DNA of 64,000 nt from Arhodomonas aquaeolei DSM 8974. Lineage in GTDB: Bacteria > Pseudomonadota > Gammaproteobacteria > Nitrococcales > Nitrococcaceae. The stretch lies in contig NZ_KB894800.1 of assembly GCF_000374645.1 (NCBI RefSeq), forward strand, positions 230,589 through 294,588, written 5' to 3'. Shown here piece after piece: positions 8,574 through 17,762 of this stretch. The notes under the pieces were generated by a model. It had not been told where the DNA came from and searched no databases. It saw only the letters and a program-made list of their open reading frames with translations. Every line of letters starts with the position of its first letter. Position 1 is the stretch's first letter. Position numbers and translations under genes: made by a program.

Positions 8574-9353
8574 ATGACCCCGTATCGACCCGTCCCGGAG
8601 GGCGGCTGCGTCTCACTGGTGGGCTGCGGACCCGGCGACCCGGACCTGCTCACGATCCGTGCGGCCCGGACCCTTGCCGCCGCCGACGTGATCGTCCACG
8701 ACCGCCTCATCGACCACCGCATCCTGGCGATGGCCCCGGAACATGCCCGGGTGATCGACGCCGGCAAACGCTGCGCCCGCCACACCCTGGCGCAGCCGGC
8801 GATCTGCGCACTGCTCGTCGAGCACGCCCGGGCCGGGCGCCACGTGGTGCGCCTCAAGGGCGGCGATCCGTTCGTGTTCGGCCGCGGCGGCGAGGAGCTG
8901 GCGGCGTGCCGGGCCGCTGGGGTGCCCTGCGAGGTGGTGCCGGGCGTGACCGCCGCCCTGGGCTGCGCCGCGGCGACGGGCATCCCGCTGACCCAGCGGG
9001 GACGGGCGTCGGCGGTCACGTTCATCACCGGCCACGGCCGCGACGGCGACCTGCCGGCCCAGGACTGGCGGGCACTGGCCGGACCGGGACGCACCCTGGT
9101 CTGCTACATGGCCACCCGCCAGTGGCCGCGTCTGCGCCGGGCGCTGCTCGACGCCGGGCTGGGACGGGGGCTGCCGGTGGCGGTAATCCACGGCGGCACC
9201 CGCGCCGACCAGTCGGTGTATCGCACGACCCTCGCCGACGGCCTGCCGCCCGTGCGCGACGAGCGCCCGGCGCTGGTGATCGTCGGCGAGGTCGCCGCGG
9301 AGACCGCCTGTGACGTGCCGTTGCCACCGGCGGTGGCGGCGGCGCTGCCTTGA
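8574..9353 (+). CDS. cobA: uroporphyrinogen-III C-methyltransferase (SUMT)
   Basis: A 259-residue SAM-dependent methyltransferase making precorrin-2, the first step to siroheme, the cofactor NirB needs. Family motifs are the N-terminal LVGCGPGDPDLLTIRA loop, LKGGDPFVFGRGGEE, and PGVTAALGCAAATGIPLTQR. It is a stand-alone enzyme, without the dehydrogenase/chelatase half of CysG, so those steps must be encoded elsewhere. The ATG at 8574 is preferred because GGAGG lies five bases ahead. An earlier ATG at 8562 overlaps the stop of the nitrate reductase gene and would add four residues. It is the last gene of the nas operon. Confidence 0.95.
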   Translation: MTPYRPVPEGGCVSLVGCGPGDPDLLTIRAARTLAAADVIVHDRLIDHRILAMAPEHARVIDAGKRCARHTLAQPAICALLVEHARAGRHVVRLKGGDPFVFGRGGEELAACRAAGVPCEVVPGVTAALGCAAATGIPLTQRGRASAVTFITGHGRDGDLPAQDWRALAGPGRTLVCYMATRQWPRLRRALLDAGLGRGLPVAVIHGGTRADQSVYRTTLADGLPPVRDERPALVIVGEVAAETACDVPLPPAVAAALP

Positions 9354-9358
9354 CGCGC

Positions 9359-10246
9359 CTACTCGCCGGCGGCGGGCACCGCGGCGGCGGTCGCGCCGCG
9401 CGGTCGCAGCAGGTGATTCACCCACAGCGCGAGCCCCATCAGCGCCCCGCCCAGGGCCAGACGCCCGAGGTCCGCATCGCGGTTCCAGATGAGCACATTC
9501 ACGAGCAGACCCGCCGGGATCAGGGCGTTGTTCATCACCGCGAGGCTGCCCGCGTCGGTGAGCGCCGCGCCCTTGTTCCAGAGGAAATACCCCAGCCCCG
9601 AGGCCACCAGCCCCAGCCACAGGAGCACGCCCCACTGCACCGGGGTCGTCGGCAGCGACGAGGCATCGCCGAAGATCAGGAACGCCGGCACGCCCACGCA
9701 CAGCGCGCCCACGTAGAACCACCCGAACGCCTGGAGCTGCGGGACGGCGGCCTCGACCTCGCCGGCGATGCGGCGGTAGGTGATCTGGCCGGCGGCGAAG
9801 CACAGGTTCGCGCCCTGGACCACCAGGAAGCCCGCCCAGATATCGCTCGACACGCCCTGGTAGCGGATCACCGCGGCACCCGCCACGGCGAGCGCCGCAC
9901 CGGCCAGCGCACCGGGATTGACCCGGCCCTTGAGGGCGTCATCGAGCAGCGAGATGTACAGCGGCGTGAAGATGGTGAACAGCAGCACCTCGGGGACGCT
10001 GAGCAGCAGGAACGACTGGTAGAAGAACACGTACATGGCCCCGAGCTGCACCGCCCCGACGCCCATCAGCGCAAGGACGAGCCGCCCCGGCAGCCGCCCC
10101 GGGCGCAGCATCGGCGCAAACACCAGCGTTGCCAGACCGATGCGCACGAGCACCGCGAAGTAGCTGTCCACCTGGCCGGCGAGATAGACCCCGATCAGCG
10201 AGAAGGAGAAGGCCCAGACGACGGTCACGAACACCAGGTACGCCAT
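9359..10246 (-). CDS. yigM: YigM-type biotin transporter (DMT/EamA superfamily)
   Basis: A 295-residue, 10-helix inner-membrane protein made of two EamA repeats. The N-terminus (VWAFSFSLIGVYLAGQVDS, followed by YFAVLVRIGLA) and the motif GYFLWNKGAALTDAGSLAVM closely follow what I recall of E. coli YigM, which takes up biotin. Position supports this: it begins 3 bp after the bioB stop, in a biotin operon with a BirA operator. It ends 5 bp from the convergent cobA stop, with no obvious terminator between them. A general drug/metabolite exporter is the fallback annotation. Confidence 0.85.
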   Translation of the reverse strand: MAYLVFVTVVWAFSFSLIGVYLAGQVDSYFAVLVRIGLATLVFAPMLRPGRLPGRLVLALMGVGAVQLGAMYVFFYQSFLLLSVPEVLLFTIFTPLYISLLDDALKGRVNPGALAGAALAVAGAAVIRYQGVSSDIWAGFLVVQGANLCFAAGQITYRRIAGEVEAAVPQLQAFGWFYVGALCVGVPAFLIFGDASSLPTTPVQWGVLLWLGLVASGLGYFLWNKGAALTDAGSLAVMNNALIPAGLLVNVLIWNRDADLGRLALGGALMGLALWVNHLLRPRGATAAAVPAAGE

Positions 10247-10249
10247 CGC

Positions 10250-11248
10250 TCAACCCTCCCCGCCGGCCAGGGCCGGTTCGCGCTGCGGAGCCTCCACCTC
10301 CAGCCCCAGCCGGGCCAGCAGGGCGCGGTCCGCGGTCTCGTCCGGGTTCTCCGCGGTGAGCAGGACGTCACCGAAGAACAGCGAGTTCGCCCCGGCGAGC
10401 ACGCACAGCGCCTGCACGGCGTCACTCATCTGCGTCCGCCCCGCCGACAGCCGCACCCGGGCCCGCGGCATGAGGATGCGCGCCACGGCGATGGTGCGCA
10501 CGATGGCCAGCTCGTCCGGGGGCCCGGCCTCCGCCATGGGCGTACCCGGCACCGGGATGAGCTGGTTGATGGGCACGCTCTCCGGGTGGGCAGGCAGGTT
10601 CGCGAGGGTGCGCAGCAGCTCCGCGCGGTCCGTCTCGCCCTCACCCAGGCCGACGATCCCACCGCAGCATACCCGCAGCCCGGCATCGCGGACGTGCGCC
10701 AGGGTGCTGAGACGCTCGTCGTAGCGGCGGGTGGTGATGATCTCCGGGTAGTATTCGGGGGAGGTGTCGAGGTTGTGGTTGTAGTAGTCCAGCCCGGCAT
10801 CGGCGAGCTCGCGGGCCTGCCCGTCGCTGAGCAGCCCCGCCGAGAGGCACACCTCCAGGCCCTGCTCGCGCACCGCGGCGATCATCTCGCGCAGCCGCGG
10901 CATGTCCCGGGCCTTCGGCCCGCGCCAGGCCGCGCCCAGGCACAGCCGCGCCACGCCGGCCTCGCGAGCGCGGCGTGCCGCCTCGCGCACCGACGCCACC
11001 GGCATCAGCGCATGGGGCTCGACGTCGGTCTGGAAACGCACGCTCTGCGGGCAGTAGGCGCAGTCCTCCGGGCAGGCGCCGGTCTTCACGGACACCAGCG
11101 AGGCGAGCTCCACCTGGGCGGGATCGAAGTACCGGCGGTGCACCTGCTGCGCGGCGAACAGCAGCTCCGTGAACGGTGCGTCGAACAGGGCCCGGACCTC
11201 GTCGGCGGACCAGTCGTGACGGATGTCACCGGTGGCGGGTACGGACAT
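10250..11248 (-). CDS. bioB: biotin synthase BioB
   Basis: A 332-residue radical-SAM enzyme that inserts sulfur into dethiobiotin. The [4Fe-4S]/SAM cysteines are Cys59, Cys63 and Cys66 (GACPEDCAYCPQS). The second-cluster region is recognisable in CCGGIVGLGE and the conserved Arg in RLSAGRTQMSD. Length is normal for the family (E. coli 346). It is the first gene of a two-gene bioB-yigM unit; no other bio genes follow, so the rest of the pathway is elsewhere. The BirA-type operator at 11297-11330 lies about 50 bp upstream of its ATG. Confidence 0.97.
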   Translation of the reverse strand: MSVPATGDIRHDWSADEVRALFDAPFTELLFAAQQVHRRYFDPAQVELASLVSVKTGACPEDCAYCPQSVRFQTDVEPHALMPVASVREAARRAREAGVARLCLGAAWRGPKARDMPRLREMIAAVREQGLEVCLSAGLLSDGQARELADAGLDYYNHNLDTSPEYYPEIITTRRYDERLSTLAHVRDAGLRVCCGGIVGLGEGETDRAELLRTLANLPAHPESVPINQLIPVPGTPMAEAGPPDELAIVRTIAVARILMPRARVRLSAGRTQMSDAVQALCVLAGANSLFFGDVLLTAENPDETADRALLARLGLEVEAPQREPALAGGEG

Positions 11249-11296
11249 GGCAGTCGGCCTTCTTCTTCATGGATGGGCCGGGCCATTGTGCACGGA

Positions 11297-11330
11297 CCGT
11301 AAACCTTTATTCAACTTTTAAGGTTTACGG
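11297..11330 (-). promoter_or_regulatory. BirA (biotin repressor) operator of bioB
   Basis: A perfect 11-bp inverted repeat, CCGTAAACCTT (11297-11307) and AAGGTTTACGG (11320-11330), is separated by 12 AT-rich bases. The core GTAAACC-N16-GGTTTAC has the same arms and the same 16-bp spacing as the E. coli bio operator. A possible bioB promoter on the minus strand (TTGAAT, then CACAAT with 18 bp between) overlaps it. The organism should therefore have a BirA with a DNA-binding domain. Confidence 0.9.
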
Positions 11331-11547
11331 CGCACGCGATTACAAAAGGCCTACCGCAAGGTAACGGGACGGCCCGGTCACGGACCGGTGCCTCCGCTCG
11401 GTGCGTCAGGCACGCGCCCCCTCCGGTAGGAGCCGATGACCCCTTTACAGGTTGAACCGGGCACCTGATTTACGGGTAGCGTTGCACCGACACGGACTTG
11501 TGGCACAGCTCGGGTAGATACCGTCTTACCCGTGTGCCTGCAAGCCG

Positions 11548-11582
11548 GTAGGTCGTGCACGGCCAAAGGCCGTGTGCGACAT
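11548..11582 (+). repeat. REP-like element 1 (GTAG head plus hairpin)
   Basis: The head GTAGGTCG is followed by a 13-pair stem: GTCGTGCACGGCC (11552-11564) with GGCCGTGTGCGAC (11568-11580), loop AAA and two G-U wobbles. The element ends CGACAT. GTAG heads next to an imperfect stem are typical of REP elements mobilised by RAYT transposases. Confidence 0.6.
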
Positions 11583-11650
11583 CCCCCGCCACCGCCCGAG
11601 ACGTCGCGCGCCTGACCTGTGCCGGACGATACCCCATCTTCCGTAAGTCT

Positions 11651-11679
11651 ATGTCGCACGCCTTCGGCGCACGACCTAC
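11651..11679 (-). repeat. REP-like element 2, inverted
   Basis: Read on the minus strand this is GTAGGTCGTGCGCCGAAGG followed by CGTGCGACAT, clearly related to element 1. Head (GTAGGTCGTGC) and tail (GTGCGACAT) are shared, with the stem tip changed. Flanking CCG before the head is also shared. The inverted placement 70 bp from element 1 makes a BIME-like pair. Confidence 0.6.
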
Positions 11680-11696
11680 CGGTGCTTGAGGGAGCC

Positions 11697-11725
11697 GTAG
11701 GTCGGCCGCTCTGGGCAGCCGACTT
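11697..11725 (+). repeat. REP-like element 3
   Basis: The element runs from GTAGGTCGGC to GCCGACTT, with a 6-bp outer stem (GTCGGC/GCCGAC at 11701-11706 and 11718-11723). The flank ending in TTCCCCC resembles the ATCCCCC after element 1. It differs from elements 1 and 2 in the inner stem. Confidence 0.5.
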
Positions 11726-11879
11726 CCCCCCTCCGGTACGTCGGCATCGGGACGTTGGCTGCCAGAAGCAGCCAACCTGCCCGAGGCGGTACGACAACGC
11801 CCGGGATCCAGCCATACCCCGGGATGCCGCACACGGCCTGCGACCGTAAACAGACTGCCGGCAAGGTGCGGTGCCTCTG

Positions 11880-11903
11880 AAAAAGGGCCCCGATGGGGCC
11901 CTT
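11880..11903 (-). terminator. rho-independent terminator of the ALDH-ADH-DUF779 operon
   Basis: On the minus strand a nine-pair stem (AAGGGCCCC with GGGGCCCTT) with a 3-nt loop is followed by a run of five T. It lies 9 bp after the DUF779 stop codon at 11913. Confidence 0.85.
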
Positions 11904-11912
11904 CCAACAGAT

Positions 11913-12275
11913 CTACGTCCGGTCCGGCTCGCCGGTGACCTGCGAGCGCACGATGAAGCGCACGCCCTCCGGGGCCTCCAGTGAGAAGCCACTGCCGCGG
12001 CCCGGAACGACATCCAGCACCAGGTGGGTGTGGCACCACAACTCGTACTGGCTCCCGCCGATGTAGAACGGCTCGCCGTGGACATCACCGAGATGGACGT
12101 CACGCTCGCCGACGCGGAACTCGTCACGGGGGTAGCACATGGGCGCGCTGCCGTCGCAGCAGCCCCCGGACTGGTGGAACAGCAGCGGTCCGTGACGGGT
12201 CCGCAACCGCTCGATCAGCTCGGCGGCTCCGGGGGTGACCGACACCCCCGGGGCCTGTTCGCCGGTCCCGCTCAT
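11913..12275 (-). CDS. DUF779 family protein (aldehyde dehydrogenase-associated)
   Basis: A 120-residue protein of the DUF779 family, often encoded beside acetaldehyde/aldehyde dehydrogenases; its biochemical role is not established. Visible conserved features are [19 protein letters not shown] near residues 31-49 (a Cys-Cys pair and a further Cys) and [13 protein letters not shown] near 77-89 (Cys and two His), which together look like a metal- or thiol-based site. The start overlaps the ADH stop by 4 bp (ATGA), so it is translationally coupled. It is last in the operon, 9 bp before a strong terminator. Confidence 0.87.
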   Translation of the reverse strand: MSGTGEQAPGVSVTPGAAELIERLRTRHGPLLFHQSGGCCDGSAPMCYPRDEFRVGERDVHLGDVHGEPFYIGGSQYELWCHTHLVLDVVPGRGSGFSLEAPEGVRFIVRSQVTGEPDRT

Positions 12276-13297
12276 GCCAGGTCCAGGACCACGCGCCCGT
12301 CGATATGGCCCTCGCGCATGCGGTCGAGCACGGCGTTGATCTCCTCCAGCGGCGCGGTGCTGACCGTGGCCTTCACCGCCCCCTCGCCGGCGAACCGGAG
12401 GGCCTCCTGGAGGTCCAGCCGGGTGCCGACGATGGAGCCACGCACGGTGATGCCGTTGAGGACCACGTCGAAGATCGGCAGCGGGAAGTCCCCCGGCGGC
12501 AGGCCGTTGAGGGCCACCGTGCCGCCGCGGCGCACCGCCCCCAGCACCTGGGAGAAGGCCTTGGGCGAGACCGCCGTGACCAGCGCGCCGTGGGCCCCGC
12601 CCACCGCCGAGTGGATGCGCTCACCGGGATCCTCCTCGGCGGCGTTGACGGTCAGCTCCGCCCCCAGGCGCTCGGCGAGCGCGAGCTTCTCGGGGGAGAC
12701 GTCGATGGCGGCCACGTGCAGCCCCATGGCCCGGGCGTACTGCACCGCCACGTGGCCGAGCCCGCCGATGCCGGAGATGGCCACCCAGTCGCCGGGGCGC
12801 GTCTCGGTGACCTTGAGGCCCTTGTAGACCGTCACGCCGGCACAGAGGATGGGGGCGATCTCCGCAAAGCCGACCTTGTCCGGCAGCACGCCGACGTAGT
12901 CCGGGTCCGCGATCACGTACTCGCCGTAGCCGCCCTGCACCGAATAGCCGGTGTTCTGCTGGGATTCGCACAGGGTCTCCCAGCCGCCGATGCAGTGCTC
13001 GCAACGCCCGCAGGCGTTGTAGAGCCAGGGCACGCCGACACGGTCGCCCTCGCGCAGGTGGGTCACACCGCGGCCGACCCCCGAGACGTAGCCCACGCCC
13101 TCATGGCCCGGAATCAGCGGCAGGATCGGCTTGACCGGCCAGTCGCCCTCGGCGGCGTGCAGGTCCGTATGGCAGACCCCGGAGGCCTGGATGCGGACCT
13201 GGACCTCCCCGGGGCCGGGCTCGGGCACCGGCACCTCGTCGATCTCCAGCGGCTTCCCGAATTCGCGGACCACCGCGGCCTTCATCGTCTTACTCAT
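12272..13297 (-). CDS. adhP: zinc-dependent alcohol dehydrogenase, AdhP type
   Basis: A 341-residue medium-chain dehydrogenase, NAD-linked, interconverting primary alcohols and aldehydes. Catalytic zinc ligands include Cys42 (GVCHTDLH) and His65 (GHEGVGY). Structural zinc ligands are Cys96, Cys99, Cys102 and Cys110. The nucleotide-binding loop is [13 protein letters not shown]. It lies 32 bp after the aldehyde dehydrogenase gene with a GGAGGAG ribosome site and overlaps the DUF779 gene, forming a three-gene operon that would oxidise an alcohol to an acid. E. coli AdhP is the closest familiar relative; substrate is not shown by sequence. Confidence 0.93.
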   Translation of the reverse strand: MSKTMKAAVVREFGKPLEIDEVPVPEPGPGEVQVRIQASGVCHTDLHAAEGDWPVKPILPLIPGHEGVGYVSGVGRGVTHLREGDRVGVPWLYNACGRCEHCIGGWETLCESQQNTGYSVQGGYGEYVIADPDYVGVLPDKVGFAEIAPILCAGVTVYKGLKVTETRPGDWVAISGIGGLGHVAVQYARAMGLHVAAIDVSPEKLALAERLGAELTVNAAEEDPGERIHSAVGGAHGALVTAVSPKAFSQVLGAVRRGGTVALNGLPPGDFPLPIFDVVLNGITVRGSIVGTRLDLQEALRFAGEGAVKATVSTAPLEEINAVLDRMREGHIDGRVVLDLA

Positions 13298-13329
13298 GGC
13301 TTCTCCTCCTCCGTGTGGCTACCCGCCGT

Positions 13330-14850
13330 TCAGAACAGTCCCATCGGGGCGGGGTCGTAGCTGACCAGCAGGTTCTTGGTCTGCTGGTAGTGATCGAGCA
13401 TCATCCGGTGGTTCTCCCGCCCGATGCCGGACTGCTTGTAGCCGCCGAACGCGGCGTGGGCGGGATAGAGGTGGTAACAGTTGGTCCACACCCGGCCGGC
13501 CTCGATGCCGCGGCCCATGGCGTAGGCGGTGTTCATCGCGCGGGTCCACACGCCGGCGCCCAGGCCGTAGAGGGTGTCGTTGGCGATCTTCAGGGCGTCG
13601 TCCCTGTCGTCGAAGCCGGTCACCGAGACCACCGGCCCGAAGATCTCCTCCTGGAAGATGCGCATGGCGTTGTCGCCCTCGAAGACGGTGGGCTGCACGT
13701 AGAAGCCGCCGGCGAGATCGCCGGACATCTCCGCCGGACCGCCGCCGGCGAGCACCCGCGCGCCCTCCTGGCGGCCCAGGTCCACGTACGCGAGGATCTT
13801 CTCGTACTGGTCGCGGGAGGCCTGGGCGCCGACCATGGTGTCCGTGTCCAGCGGGTTGCCCAGGCGCAGGGCCCGGGTGCGCTCCAGGGCGGCCTCCATG
13901 AAGTCGTCGTAGAAACGCCGCTGCACCAGCGCCCGCGACGGGCAGGTGCAGACCTCGCCCTGGTTGAGGGCGAACATGGCGAAGCCCTCGAGGCTCTTGT
14001 CGCGGAAGGCGTCGTCCTCGGCGAAGCAGTCGGCGAAGAACACGTTGGGCGACTTGCCGCCGAGCTCCAGTGTGACCGGGATCAGGTTCTCCGAGGCGTA
14101 CTGCATGATCAGCCGGCCGGTGGTCGTCTCGCCGGTGAACGCCGCCTTGGCGATGCGCGGGCTCGCCGCCAGCGGCTTGCCCGCCTCCACGCCGAAGCCG
14201 TTGACCACGTTGACCGTGCCGGCCGGCAGCAGATCGGCGATCAGCTCCATGAGCACCAGGATGCTCGCCGGCGTCTGCTCGGCGGGCTTGAGGACCACAC
14301 AGTTGCCCGCCGCCAGCGCCGGCGCAAGCTTCCAGATGGCCATCAGCAGCGGGAAGTTCCAGGGGATGATCTGGCCGACCACGCCCAGGGGCTCGTGGAA
14401 GTGATAGGCGACGGTGTTGCCGTCGATCTCGCTGATCCCGCCCTCCTGGGCCCGGATGGCGCCGGCGAAGTAGCGGAAGTGGTCGATCGCCAGGGGCAGG
14501 TCGGCGGCCAGGGCCTCGCGCACGGGCTTGCCGTTATCCCAGGTCTCGGCGACCGCCAGCGTCTCGAGGTTCTCCTCCATACGATCGGCGATGCGGTTGA
14601 GCACCAGCGCCCGCTCGGCCACCGGGGTGTTGGCCCATCCCCGGCGCGCGGCGTGAGCGGCATCCAGGGCGCGCTCGACATCGGCCGGACCGGAGCGCGC
14701 CACCTCGCAGAAGACCTCGCCGGTCACGGGGGTGGGGTTCTCGAAGTAGGCCCCTTCGACGGGCGGCACCCACTCTCCGCCTATGAAGTTCTCGTAACGG
14801 CTTCGGAAGTGTACGCGGGCACCGTCTGTTCCGGGCTTGGCGTAAAGCAT
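13330..14850 (-). CDS. NAD-dependent aldehyde dehydrogenase (AcoD/ExaC/AldB type)
   Basis: A 506-residue ALDH-superfamily enzyme. Catalytic residues are Glu262 (LELGGKSPN) and Cys301 ([13 protein letters not shown]). The GEVCTCPSR form with a second Cys two residues on is characteristic of the acetaldehyde/ethanol-oxidation group (AcoD, ExaC). The NAD-binding motif IIPWNFP (about 161-167) is present. The ATG at 14850 has a strong AGGAGGAG site. First gene of the operon, 59 bp downstream of a sigma-54 promoter and divergent from an AcoR-like activator, which together suggest induction by an alcohol or aldehyde. Confidence 0.94.
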   Translation of the reverse strand: MLYAKPGTDGARVHFRSRYENFIGGEWVPPVEGAYFENPTPVTGEVFCEVARSGPADVERALDAAHAARRGWANTPVAERALVLNRIADRMEENLETLAVAETWDNGKPVREALAADLPLAIDHFRYFAGAIRAQEGGISEIDGNTVAYHFHEPLGVVGQIIPWNFPLLMAIWKLAPALAAGNCVVLKPAEQTPASILVLMELIADLLPAGTVNVVNGFGVEAGKPLAASPRIAKAAFTGETTTGRLIMQYASENLIPVTLELGGKSPNVFFADCFAEDDAFRDKSLEGFAMFALNQGEVCTCPSRALVQRRFYDDFMEAALERTRALRLGNPLDTDTMVGAQASRDQYEKILAYVDLGRQEGARVLAGGGPAEMSGDLAGGFYVQPTVFEGDNAMRIFQEEIFGPVVSVTGFDDRDDALKIANDTLYGLGAGVWTRAMNTAYAMGRGIEAGRVWTNCYHLYPAHAAFGGYKQSGIGRENHRMMLDHYQQTKNLLVSYDPAPMGLF

Positions 14851-14908
14851 CGGCTCTCCTCCTGGTTGTCGTTGAAAGGCCGTCCTCAGGGCGGCACCGC
14901 CATGAAGA

Positions 14909-14923
14909 GCAACGGACGTGCCA
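14909..14923 (-). promoter_or_regulatory. sigma-54 promoter of the ALDH-ADH-DUF779 operon
   Basis: On the minus strand, TGGCACG-TCCG-TTGC matches the RpoN consensus with correct 10-nt spacing between GG and GC. The start site would be near 14897, giving a leader of about 47 nt. The divergent gene encodes a sigma-54 activator, so promoter and regulator fit together. Confidence 0.88.
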
Positions 14924-15000
14924 GTCCGGTGGCGCCCGGCCCGGGCCTTGCGCCGCGGGGGCTGGCGTAGCAGGCTCATGGGCGGAGGGTGCTCCACGGG

Positions 15001-15049
15001 TGTCGCGGGCGGGACAGGTGCCACGGGACACCCGTTGCAGAATGCGACA
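15001..15049. promoter_or_regulatory. candidate enhancer (UAS) for the AcoR-like activator
   Basis: TGTCGC (15001-15006) and GCGACA (15044-15049) are exact inverted copies. GGGACA motifs at 15011-15016 and 15025-15030 give further half-site-like matches (TGTC-N8-GACA at 15001-15016). The block is about 80-130 bp upstream of the -24 element on the minus strand, a normal enhancer distance. The motif is inferred from symmetry only. Confidence 0.4.
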
Positions 15050-15072
15050 CCCCGGACGGAGGAGAGAGGCCA

Positions 15073-16938
<1,866 letters not shown>

Positions 16939-17009
16939 CCCCGGCGGGGCCGGCGGTACCATCGTCGCGAGTCATCCGGCCCCGTTCACCACACCGGCGA
17001 TCCGAGACC

Positions 17010-17762
17010 ATGTCGCGCAGCGAGACCCGAATCCACCTCCCTGGCCCCCTGAGCGCCGGCACCACCATCAACGCGCCCGACGAGACGGTGCGCCACCTCC
17101 GCGCCCGCCGGCTGCGTGCCGGCGACGCCCTGACGGTGTTCGACGGCAAAGGCGGCGAATACGCCGCCCGTGTCGACACCCTGGAGCGGCGCGATGCACG
17201 GCTGACCCTGACGGAGCACCGCCTGCGCGAGAGCGAGCCGCCGCGCCCGTTCCTGCTTCTGCAGGGCGTCGCCAAGGGGGACCGCATGGACTTCGCGGTG
17301 CAGAAGGGCGTGGAGCTGGGCATGACGCGCATGATCCCGGTCATCACCGCACGCTCGACGGTCCGCCTCGGCGACGAGCGCGCCGCGCGCCGCCGCGCCC
17401 ACTGGGAACGGGTCGCGATCAGCGCCTGCGAACAGTGCGGCCGCAACCGTATCCCCCGGATCGACACCCCCTGCACCCTGGAAACCGCCTGGTCGATGAC
17501 GGCGGACCATTCCGGCGTTGTGCTCGACCCCGACGGCGGCACGAGCATTTCCGACCTGCCGGCCCCGGATGGCGGCATCGCCCTGCTCGTGGGGCCCGAG
17601 GGCGGACTCAGTAACGGTGAGGTGGAAGAGGCCGCCGGACAAGGCTTCGCACGCCTCGCGCTCGGCCCCCGCATCCTGCGCGCCGAGACCGCCGGCATCG
17701 CCGCGCTGACACTGCTGCAGGCCCGCTTCGGCGACCTCGCGCGGGGAGACCGGACCTTCTAG
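17010..17762 (+). CDS. rsmE: 16S rRNA (uracil1498-N3)-methyltransferase RsmE
   Basis: A 250-residue SPOUT-class methyltransferase that methylates U1498 of 16S rRNA. The N-terminal PUA-like domain (HHLRA-type stretch VRHLRARRLRAGD, about 27-39) is followed by the SPOUT knot with LLVGPEGGLSNGEVE (about 191-205) and LGPRILRAETA (about 218-228), both diagnostic. The ATG at 17010 gives the normal family length. Its stop codon overlaps that of the convergent beta-helix gene: the four bases CTAG serve as TAG on both strands. Confidence 0.95.
   Translation: MSRSETRIHLPGPLSAGTTINAPDETVRHLRARRLRAGDALTVFDGKGGEYAARVDTLERRDARLTLTEHRLRESEPPRPFLLLQGVAKGDRMDFAVQKGVELGMTRMIPVITARSTVRLGDERAARRRAHWERVAISACEQCGRNRIPRIDTPCTLETAWSMTADHSGVVLDPDGGTSISDLPAPDGGIALLVGPEGGLSNGEVEEAAGQGFARLALGPRILRAETAGIAALTLLQARFGDLARGDRTF

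Larger units (their letters stand above)
11331..11879. other. non-coding block with REP-like hairpins between bioB and the DUF779 gene
   Basis: About 550 bp without a credible gene; short reading frames here lack ribosome sites and recognisable sequence. The left part (11331-11540) shows only scattered GTAGG-like motifs (for example CCGGTAGGAGCCGATGACC near 11424). The right part holds at least three related hairpins with GTAG heads (annotated separately), a ninefold stem GTTGGCTGC/GCAGCCAAC at 11754-11776, and CCCGGGAT repeats near 11800-11825. The density of imperfect inverted repeats suggests a REP/BIME-like cluster. Confidence 0.6.

Noticed and set aside
9350-11302. A 650-codon plus-strand open frame opposite bioB and yigM
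   Set aside because: It is antisense to two clear genes, has His/Gln/Arg-rich low-complexity sequence, no ribosome site and no family resemblance. Such long antisense frames are usual in very GC-rich coding DNA.
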